From CBDHHC01 sp050633205 (lineage in GTDB: Bacteria > Pseudomonadota > Alphaproteobacteria > Rhizobiales > CBDHHC01): a stretch of DNA of 21,452 bases. The stretch lies in NCBI GenBank assembly GCA_050633205.1, contig JBOEGA010000118.1, positions 1 to 21,452 of the forward strand, written 5' to 3'. Positions 15,695 to 21,452 of this stretch are shown here, one piece after another; within the stretch, counting starts at the first letter, position 1, and each line of letters begins with the position of its first letter. The translations under genes were made by a program, and so were the position numbers. A model generated the notes under the pieces. It saw nothing but the letters and a program-made list of their open reading frames with translations, made no database searches and was not told where the DNA came from.

Positions 15695-16204
15695 ATGGAA
15701 TTAACTCAGAAAGTCATGTTACTTGGAGACATTGGAGTTGGAAAAACCTCAATTGCCCGTCGCCTTGTGTTCAATAGATTTGAGTCTCAATATAAAGCGA
15801 CCATTGGCGTCGATATCTACACACATGATATAGATATTCCAGATCAGAACCATACAATAAAATTAGCCATCTGGGATATTGATGGCGACTTTGACGACAG
15901 CGTATTCAATCACATATACACAAAAGGTGCATCCTCGGCACTTGTCATCGGAGATGCTTCCAGACCTCACACCCAGACTTCAATGCAGAGACTTGCTGAA
16001 GGATTTTCAGAAAGGCTTCCAGGCCGCCCCATAGCATTTGCTTTGAATAAAATGGATCTGGCTCCGGAAGACTATAAAATGAATTTGCCAGAAGCTTTTT
16101 TAAAGCCACAAATGCCATTTATGCTGACAAGTGCCAAAACTGGTGAAAACATAAACTCAATATTCTTTTATTTAGCTGAAACGACTTTTCTCCGAAATTT
16201 ATAA
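15695..16204 (+). CDS. small Ras/Rab-like GTPase
   Basis: 169 residues forming a single G domain. Seen: G1 P-loop GDIGVGKT (11-18), G2 Thr36 in ATIGVD, G3 WDIDGD (60-65), G4 NKMD (118-121) and G5 SAK (146-148). The WDxxG form and overall length are Ras/Rab-like rather than Era- or Obg-like. At the position of the catalytic Ras Gln61 there is Asp65, which predicts slow intrinsic hydrolysis or dependence on an activating partner. There is no membrane anchor or prenylation motif. A histidine kinase gene starts 9 bp after its stop codon and a FixJ-type regulator follows, so the three are one operon. The OmpA-type protein encoded convergently nearby is a possible partner. This is expected for prokaryotic Ras-like families, but no pathway is known to me for this arrangement. 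Confidence 0.88.
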   Translation: MELTQKVMLLGDIGVGKTSIARRLVFNRFESQYKATIGVDIYTHDIDIPDQNHTIKLAIWDIDGDFDDSVFNHIYTKGASSALVIGDASRPHTQTSMQRLAEGFSERLPGRPIAFALNKMDLAPEDYKMNLPEAFLKPQMPFMLTSAKTGENINSIFFYLAETTFLRNL

Positions 16205-16213
16205 CATCCCTAT

Positions 16214-17716
16214 ATGGTGTCCGGAACAGTGACTGAAAATAACGAAAGTGACGACTTGAAGCCCTATTTGGACACGCTTGTTTCAAAACGAAGAATAGGG
16301 TTCGCCTGGCTTGATGAAGCATTAACTGTCAAACAATGCTTTGGTGAATTAAGTCAGTGGATTCCCATAGGAAAAAACATCTGCGAAGCAACCCCCTTAT
16401 TCTGGGGAATGAATAGTGAATTACTTCACCTGCAGGACGAACCTGAATGTGCTGTAATAATCCCGAAAGTAGGGCTGAAAACCAGCTGGGATGACAGCAC
16501 AAAACTTTCCATTGAAATAATGTGGGCTGAAGAGGATGCGAAATACATTGTCACTCTCTACAACATCAGCTCCCAGTCTGATCTGGACCACGAACTGGCC
16601 AAGCAGGTCAGAGCCAGAAGAATAGCAGAAGAGAACTATCAGGCAGCAAAACGACAGGCAAATGAACAACAGGGTCTCCTGGGACTTATTATGGACCATG
16701 CCCCGGCTGCAGTCGCAATATTTGACCACAATATGAATTTCAGGTTCACAACCAAAAACTGGTTAAAGCTTTTTGCGCTGGAAGGTGAACCGGTTATTGG
16801 CAGAAGTTTTTACGACACCTGCCCCGGCAGACATGAAGACCGCCAGAAACATCAGGAATGCCTTCAGGGGAAACATATTACTCTTGAAATAGAAAAAATG
16901 CGCAATGGTAATGGAACCATGGAATGGGTCCGCCTTGATCTGCAGCCGTGGAAAAACGAAAACAACACAATCGGCGGTATCATAATTGTAGCTGATGTAC
17001 TTACAAAACTTATACAAAAGCGAAAAGAACTTGAGCAAAAAAACGGAGATCTGGCCAGAGCAAATCAGGAACTGGAAGAGTTTACCTCGATAGTTTCTCA
17101 TGACCTTAAATCCCCCCTAAGGCTCATCAGTTCAGAAGCGAACACGATAATGCAGCAGCACAGTTCGCCACAGGCAGATCAGATTATCAAACAAAGCAAC
17201 AGAATGTCGTCAATGCTAGACGACCTTTTTGAATATTCACATATAAACCGCAGAAGCGAAAAAAAATCTCCAATACACCTCCTGAATATAATTCAGTCGA
17301 TTGTTGCAACAATTCCGGATACCTCAAACTTTAACATCCGCTACCTCAACCTGGATATGACGATAGAAATCCCCCTGGCTCCATTCGATCTGGTTATAAG
17401 GAATCTGATTGAGAACTCCATTAGACATCATCATAAACAAAATGGTGCGATAACGGTTGAATTAACAGAAATTGATGGGCACTGGCAGTTCACAGTAGCC
17501 GATGATGGTCCGGGCATTCCTCCCGAGTTACATTCAAAAATTTTTCAGCCTTTCCAGACAGGCCCGTCCTCAGGTACAGGAAATGGCATAGGATTGGCTC
17601 TTGTTAAAAAAATGGTGGACTTACATGGAGGAAATATTGAGCTTGTATCTGATACTGATCAAAATACTGGCACAAAATTCATGTTTACATGGCCAAAATT
17701 TATAAGCACTATGTAG
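16214..17716 (+). CDS. soluble PAS-domain sensor histidine kinase
   Basis: 500 residues with no membrane helix, so a cytoplasmic sensor. An N-terminal PAS-like region (about 22-120, IGFAWLDEALTV onward) is followed by a coiled coil (about 124-152) and a clearer PAS domain (about 155-265). A second coiled coil then leads to the kinase core: H box SIVSHDLKSPL with His296, N box NLIENSIRHH (Asn401), G1 DDGPGIP (430-436), F box FQPFQ and G2 GNGIGLAL. It belongs to the HisKA type. It starts 9 bp after the Ras-like GTPase gene and ends 36 bp before the FixJ-type regulator gene, its probable phosphate acceptor. Such tight coupling suggests the kinase reads a state linked to the GTPase. What the PAS domains bind is unknown. 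Confidence 0.92.
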   Translation: MVSGTVTENNESDDLKPYLDTLVSKRRIGFAWLDEALTVKQCFGELSQWIPIGKNICEATPLFWGMNSELLHLQDEPECAVIIPKVGLKTSWDDSTKLSIEIMWAEEDAKYIVTLYNISSQSDLDHELAKQVRARRIAEENYQAAKRQANEQQGLLGLIMDHAPAAVAIFDHNMNFRFTTKNWLKLFALEGEPVIGRSFYDTCPGRHEDRQKHQECLQGKHITLEIEKMRNGNGTMEWVRLDLQPWKNENNTIGGIIIVADVLTKLIQKRKELEQKNGDLARANQELEEFTSIVSHDLKSPLRLISSEANTIMQQHSSPQADQIIKQSNRMSSMLDDLFEYSHINRRSEKKSPIHLLNIIQSIVATIPDTSNFNIRYLNLDMTIEIPLAPFDLVIRNLIENSIRHHHKQNGAITVELTEIDGHWQFTVADDGPGIPPELHSKIFQPFQTGPSSGTGNGIGLALVKKMVDLHGGNIELVSDTDQNTGTKFMFTWPKFISTM

Positions 17717-17752
17717 AGTTCAGTTGGGTTGCAGAATATAGTTAGGCTCTAA

Positions 17753-18400
17753 ATGCAGAATACAGTTTTCTCAGATAATATATATATCATAGACGACAGT
17801 TCTGATGACAGAGAACGTCTGGAAATAGCGTTAAAAAAGAACAGCTTCATAACCAGAACCTGGTCGAATGGCTTAGTCTTCCTGAATGAACTGCCACACC
17901 TGCCCCCGGGCTTCGTTCTGCTTGATGTGAATATGCCTGAAATCAATGGCATTTCATTGGCTGAAAAACTCATGAATAACAGAACAACCTTTCCTGTAAT
18001 CATGATCTCCGGACACTCAAATATCCCGACTGCTGTAAGCGCCATGAAAAATGGTGCTTATGACTTCATAGAAAAACCCTGGGACATCGAAGATATTCTG
18101 GCTACCCTCAATCAGGTCAGCACAAACATAAGCAGCTCAGAAATCATACAAAGCCAAAGATCCGGCAAAACAAAAATCCTGAATAAAATCACCCCCAGAG
18201 AAACACAGGTTCTGGAACTCCTCATTAAAGGCGAACAGAACAAATGTATCGCTTTTCATCTGGGCATTGCCGAGCGCACCGTAGAAATGCACCGCTCTCG
18301 CCTCATGAAAAGACTGGAAGTCAAAAGTTTCGCCGAACTAATCCGCCTCGCTGTCAAAGCCGGAATCGGCGACGAAAACGAAGTCTTGCTGCATCGATAA
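17753..18400 (+). CDS. FixJ/NarL-type response regulator
   Basis: 215 residues. Receiver (about 5-122): acidic Asp14/Asp15, phosphoacceptor Asp58 in LLDVNMPEING, Ser86 in MISGHS and Lys108 in EKPW, with the SAMKNGAYDFIEKPW segment typical of FixJ. A LuxR-type helix-turn-helix (about 146-200) has ITPRETQVLELL and AERTVEMHRSRLMKRL. By family it is a transcription activator switched on by phosphorylation. It is the third gene of the GTPase-kinase-regulator operon, 36 bp after the kinase, with AGG seven bases before the ATG. The convergent coiled-coil/OmpA operon is a reasonable candidate target but no site could be identified. Confidence 0.94.
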   Translation: MQNTVFSDNIYIIDDSSDDRERLEIALKKNSFITRTWSNGLVFLNELPHLPPGFVLLDVNMPEINGISLAEKLMNNRTTFPVIMISGHSNIPTAVSAMKNGAYDFIEKPWDIEDILATLNQVSTNISSSEIIQSQRSGKTKILNKITPRETQVLELLIKGEQNKCIAFHLGIAERTVEMHRSRLMKRLEVKSFAELIRLAVKAGIGDENEVLLHR

Positions 18401-19027
18401 GCAAATTCTATCACTGAAAGAAATGAATATACGGCATCTGTTTCACAGCATCTCCTGTTGAAACTTCTCTGGTTCAGGCTGCGTATCACTTCCTGTTATT
18501 AGTCAAGCCAATACAAACCGGATAGCCAGAACAATTTTTTTTCACCTCAATAAGGATGCTGTGGAATGTAACTTCAGAATAGATAGTTGCATTTACTCTC
18601 ACCATAAAATACGCCTTTGTAGCTGGATACTTTGCCCGGAAATCAGACTTCCATATCCTGTTCTGGTTAAGAACTTGTCTCGTTTAATCGGCTTCAGGAG
18701 TGGTAATACCCCTGTTTATTTCTCTTTACATCAAGCATATTACTCAAAAACATAACTCACACTGCAACTGCGGGAATCCACAACTGGTTCACCCCCCTGC
18801 TTTCATGCTTAATTATTAACTTCAAAAGGAGAAACACTCCTTGGACGTAACATAAATGTGGAGCTGCGTCTGTTACAATATCATGCAAACTGGTCTGCGA
18901 CGGCCAACGGGAACTTTGTATGAGTTAGACAGACCTGAAAAGGGGAGTTCACTCACACTTCAAACTCCCTCCAATGTATCACCGGCAAGTGGAACCACCT
19001 GAACCGCGACTGCCGGTGATACATAAT
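18401..19027. other. non-coding stretch between convergent operons
   Basis: About 630 bp between the 3' ends of the regulator gene and the OmpA-type gene, longer than needed for termination. No convincing gene; a 64-codon frame at 18561-18755 lacks a binding site and family features. The right half is structured: GTAACA/TGTTAC (about 18847-18876), GGTCTG/CAGACC (18892-18935), GGGAGTT/AACTCCC (18943-18969) and the long inverted repeat at 18974-19024. A small RNA could be encoded here; no promoter was identified. Confidence 0.4.
18974..19024. repeat. perfect 14-bp inverted repeat
   Basis: Arms ATGTATCACCGGCA (18974-18987) and TGCCGGTGATACAT (19011-19024) match perfectly; the 23-base loop contains a small GTGG-AA-CCAC hairpin. 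The repeat ends 3 bp from the stop codon of the OmpA-type gene. There is no T run, so it is not a classical terminator; it could stabilise the mRNA 3' end or be part of a repeat family. Confidence 0.75.
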
Positions 19028-20878
19028 TTATTCAGCTTCCGGCTCTGTCTTTATTTCCAGAGGCTCACCTATTGCTTCAACCGTTTCTTCTTCGTAAATC
19101 AGTTCAAATTCAACACGGCGATTGCTGCTGTTTGGCCCCTTGTCATAGCTGAGCAACAACCCCTTTGGACGCCCCAGCACCTTTAATCTCGACGCAGGAA
19201 CACCATATTTCATCAACTCTTTGGAAATTTTGGTAGCCCGTTTCACTGCAAGTGCCACATTGCCATGAGGAGTGCCCGTTGGATCCGTATACCCGATAAC
19301 TCTGATCCTGGCTTTTGAACTCATAAGTATGCCGGAAAACTCCTTCAGGAGTCTGGCTACAAGCTCAGGATCACGAATATCATCCTCTTCACCAAAGAAA
19401 ATAGCATGGCTCCTTGCCCAATCCCTGACTTTACGTCTGGGGTGGTTCAGCCGCGCCAGCAATCCACTGACCTGACCATTTATTTTCTCAACATCTTTTG
19501 CAGAAGCAGTAACTTCTTTCAAAGACGTTAGTTGTGTACTCAGCTCTCTCAACTGCTCGGAAGTTTTTTTCAAAGCTCCCGCAGTTGCGGTTGTCAGCAG
19601 ATCCTTCTCTATCTCCTTCAGGCGTAAACTTATCTGGCCTATCCCGTCGGTGACTTTCTTCTGCTCAGCAGCCAGAGCTGCAACAGTGCGAACATGTGAA
19701 AAACGGGTTTCCAGAACTATAGGATGAATAAGATCCTGTATGTCCTTCACCATTTTATAGCTGATCTGTTCATCAGGCGACAACCCGGACAAAGACACCT
19801 TACTACGGTCGTAGGCCACCTTTATATCCACCGGAAAACCACTCAACTCCGCATATTTCTGAATAACGCCATCAACTTTGTTTTTTACCAGCCTGGTCTG
19901 ATGCCCATCCCAGTATGTCCAGCCTGCAAAAGATATAGCCGAAGCAATGATCAGGGTCAGAAATGCATAAGCCAGAACGGGCGCACGCTTATGTTTTGCA
20001 AGCACTGAATTTATCTGCTCTGCAAGAGTAGGAAGAATTGCTTTTATGGAACGGCGAACTTCATGCGTCTCTACTTTTTCCAGAGCCCCGCCATATCCTT
20101 CAAGAACAGAAATCATTTCCCGGTCAAGAAGCTTCTCCACACGCCGGCCACTATAACCTGAAGTTTTCACCACAAGCAGACAGGACGAAGAAGCCCTCAG
20201 ATATATTCGTGATGCCCCTACATCCATAGATCGCAGCTCTTCATTACCTCCGGAAAATGCTTCGTTGGCAAACTCATTAACTGCTGTCAGCAGACTGCTC
20301 ATAAGTTGCTCATCCTGATCAGCCTGAGCACCTTTGCTTGTTGGGTCAGAGCGCCAGTAATCAATAAGACTGCCAGCCCCTTTCTTAATCAGAAAAAGCT
20401 CTTCAATTCGAAGCCTTCGTGCTTCTCTTAATACAAGCTGCTGATAAGGTGTTCTGGTAAACAGGCTCTTTAGTCTGAGCCTTACAAACCTGCCTGTAAG
20501 GCTACCTTCCAGCCGCCGGTTTGTTTCTTCAATAAAGTCTTTAAAAGCGTTAGATACATAGGCAGAAACCAGACGTCCTAATATTGGATAGAACGCATCA
20601 ACCATCTCATCGCGTGAGTTGCGTATCTCTCTCTTGATACCCAGAACGACCACTGGTGAGATAGCATCTGCCAGCTCCCTGTGATTATTAACCTCTGCTT
20701 CCCGTAACGCCCCCGCCAGAACATTGGAGACTGTGTGTAACAGTGCTCCGTCATCCCCGATGCGCCCTTCATGTTTAAGTACCAGCTGCTCAATATCAGA
20801 AAGTACTCTTTTCTCCTGGCCAAAAAGCAACTCTCTCAGCTTGGAGACATCTTCTCCACTATTCTGGCTGTTTGTCAT
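19028..20878 (-). CDS. MotB-like protein with OmpA peptidoglycan-binding domain and large cytoplasmic region
   Basis: 616 residues from the ATG at 20878, which overlaps the end of the upstream gene by 20 bp; an ATG at 20929 is less likely. Order: the motif KLRELLFG (13-20); a helical cytoplasmic region; a stretch about 153-258 (EELFLIKKGAGSLIDYW, then a helix with SSLLTAVNEF and two strands) that looks like a roadblock/longin-type fold; one TM helix (301-322); a BON-like segment; a coiled coil (about 400-475); and a C-terminal OmpA domain (about 488-596) with GYTDPTG (Asp532) and NRRVEF (Arg587/588), the diaminopimelate-binding pair. It should span from the cytoplasm through the inner membrane to peptidoglycan. 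I recall similar proteins near Rab-like GTPase genes in cyanobacteria and others. Roadblock proteins such as MglB regulate Ras-like GTPases, so the GTPase encoded nearby is a natural partner. Confidence 0.83.
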   Translation of the reverse strand: MTNSQNSGEDVSKLRELLFGQEKRVLSDIEQLVLKHEGRIGDDGALLHTVSNVLAGALREAEVNNHRELADAISPVVVLGIKREIRNSRDEMVDAFYPILGRLVSAYVSNAFKDFIEETNRRLEGSLTGRFVRLRLKSLFTRTPYQQLVLREARRLRIEELFLIKKGAGSLIDYWRSDPTSKGAQADQDEQLMSSLLTAVNEFANEAFSGGNEELRSMDVGASRIYLRASSSCLLVVKTSGYSGRRVEKLLDREMISVLEGYGGALEKVETHEVRRSIKAILPTLAEQINSVLAKHKRAPVLAYAFLTLIIASAISFAGWTYWDGHQTRLVKNKVDGVIQKYAELSGFPVDIKVAYDRSKVSLSGLSPDEQISYKMVKDIQDLIHPIVLETRFSHVRTVAALAAEQKKVTDGIGQISLRLKEIEKDLLTTATAGALKKTSEQLRELSTQLTSLKEVTASAKDVEKINGQVSGLLARLNHPRRKVRDWARSHAIFFGEEDDIRDPELVARLLKEFSGILMSSKARIRVIGYTDPTGTPHGNVALAVKRATKISKELMKYGVPASRLKVLGRPKGLLLSYDKGPNSSNRRVEFELIYEEETVEAIGEPLEIKTEPEAE

Positions 20879-21200
20879 CCGTTGCCACCCGTTCCAGACT
20901 CTGTCCCATATTCGCAATCTTATTGCCAAGCTCAGCTATACATTCACCCAGTTGATTCATTGAAGCCTTTTGATTCTGACTGGTATTTTGGGACAACTCA
21001 CTCAACTTTAGTGTAAGTTCCTGAAATTGCCTGTTGGTCTCAGTTTCAAACTGCTCAAGCCTCGTTTCAAGCAAAGTCAGTCTTTCTTTATACTTATTCT
21101 CAAACTCTCCAAAAAGTAGCTTGCGAATTTGGTCAATCTCTTGATTTTCTTCTGCTTGTTTATCCCGGTTTTCATCAAATACTTGTAGTTCTGTTGTCAT
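20859..21200 (-). CDS. small coiled-coil protein, first gene of the OmpA operon
   Basis: 113 residues, acidic, with no signal peptide. After a short start it has IRKLLFGEFE (roughly residues 24-33), clearly like the N-terminal LRELLFGQE of the next gene's product, and then a long heptad-rich coiled coil to near the C-terminus. The ATG at 21200 is preferred because GAGG lies nine bases upstream; the ATG at 21218 has no binding site. Its 3' end overlaps the OmpA-type gene by 20 bp, a sign of translational coupling. Likely role: a cytoplasmic partner or adaptor of the MotB-like protein. The shared LLFG motif suggests both bind the same factor. No family is recognised. Confidence 0.75.
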   Translation of the reverse strand: MTTELQVFDENRDKQAEENQEIDQIRKLLFGEFENKYKERLTLLETRLEQFETETNRQFQELTLKLSELSQNTSQNQKASMNQLGECIAELGNKIANMGQSLERVATDDKQPE

Positions 21201-21452
21201 CTGCTCGCACCTCGACATGCAACGCTTGTGGTAAAATATCTCAGTTTTTGCTTTTTATAGTCTGGCGTTGCAGCATAAAAATTCTCTTTTCTGTTGTTTA
21301 AAAGAGTAAATTTCCAGATTAAAATTCAACAGACAGCCTGCATTATGTCTAATAGCTGCCGTTCTTATATACAATTGCATTATAAGCAGAAAACATCATG
21401 AAATATAAGAGAATTCGTCATTCCTTATTTGTTTTTTATATAGAATAGAGAT
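21201..21452. promoter_or_regulatory. upstream region of the coiled-coil/OmpA operon
   Basis: AT-rich DNA without a gene, presumably holding the operon promoter on the minus strand. A TATAAT-like -10 reads on the minus strand at 21379-21384 but has no convincing -35, so the assignment is tentative. Confidence 0.25.

Noticed and set aside
18561..18755. 64-codon plus-strand frame in the long spacer
   Set aside because: No ribosome binding site and no recognisable composition or motif of a real protein.
6921..18863. ATGTGGAGCTG shared by two intergenic regions (about 6920 and 18854)
   Set aside because: An 11-base match within a 21-kb window is expected many times by chance, and flanking sequence does not align.
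1..21452. CRISPR array or prophage
   Set aside because: No regularly spaced direct repeats and no phage structural, integrase or lysis genes were seen.

Overview
The window looks like chromosomal DNA of a moderately AT-rich, Gram-negative gammaproteobacterium. Supporting signs are a CCA-encoding tRNA-Asn, OmpR- and FixJ-type two-component systems, Sec and lipoprotein signals, an OmpA-type peptidoglycan-binding protein and a CqsA/LqsA-type autoinducer synthase. I cannot name a genus. No phage, CRISPR array or intact insertion sequence is visible. Gene density is normal, with several long AT-rich intergenic stretches.

Left part (1-3226, minus strand): a Sfp-type phosphopantetheinyl transferase lies upstream of a large Pls/PosA-type single-module peptide synthetase (A domain, carrier domain, membrane segments) that runs off the window's left edge. 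Its predicted A-domain code, DAESIGTVIK, points to a basic amino acid such as lysine, so the pair probably makes an isopeptide-type homopolymer or a related polycationic product. Divergently follow an M23-type lipoprotein, a type II haloacid dehalogenase and a secreted M15/extensin-like protein (3376-5683).

Middle part (6097-9081): an OmpR-type response regulator without an adjacent kinase; a non-coding stretch of about 700 bp with strong hairpins, one part of which resembles the right end/omega-RNA scaffold of IS200/IS605 elements; a small secreted basic protein made of two Cys-containing repeats, followed by a clear intrinsic terminator; and one unrecognised protein.

Quorum-sensing part (9440-14389): a CqsA/LqsA-type alpha-hydroxyketone autoinducer synthase (+), an exported DUF4261-like protein (-), a six-TM CqsS/LqsS-type histidine kinase (-) and, divergent from the kinase, a response regulator with a large insertion in its receiver and no DNA-binding domain (+), recalling LqsR. 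Together they form a candidate Lqs/Cqs-like circuit: synthase makes signal, membrane kinase senses it, non-DNA-binding regulator relays it. A secreted TPR protein and tRNA-Asn(GTT) follow.

Right part (15695-21200): a small Ras/Rab-like GTPase, a soluble PAS histidine kinase and a FixJ-type regulator form one operon. Convergent to it is a second operon encoding a coiled-coil protein and a MotB-like protein with a long cytoplasmic region, one TM helix and a periplasmic OmpA domain. The cytoplasmic region contains a stretch that looks roadblock-like, and both products of this operon share an N-terminal LLFG motif. I read the five genes as a candidate GTPase-controlled trans-envelope module with its own two-component input. 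With the Pls pair and the Lqs-like cluster, this is the most interesting part of the window.
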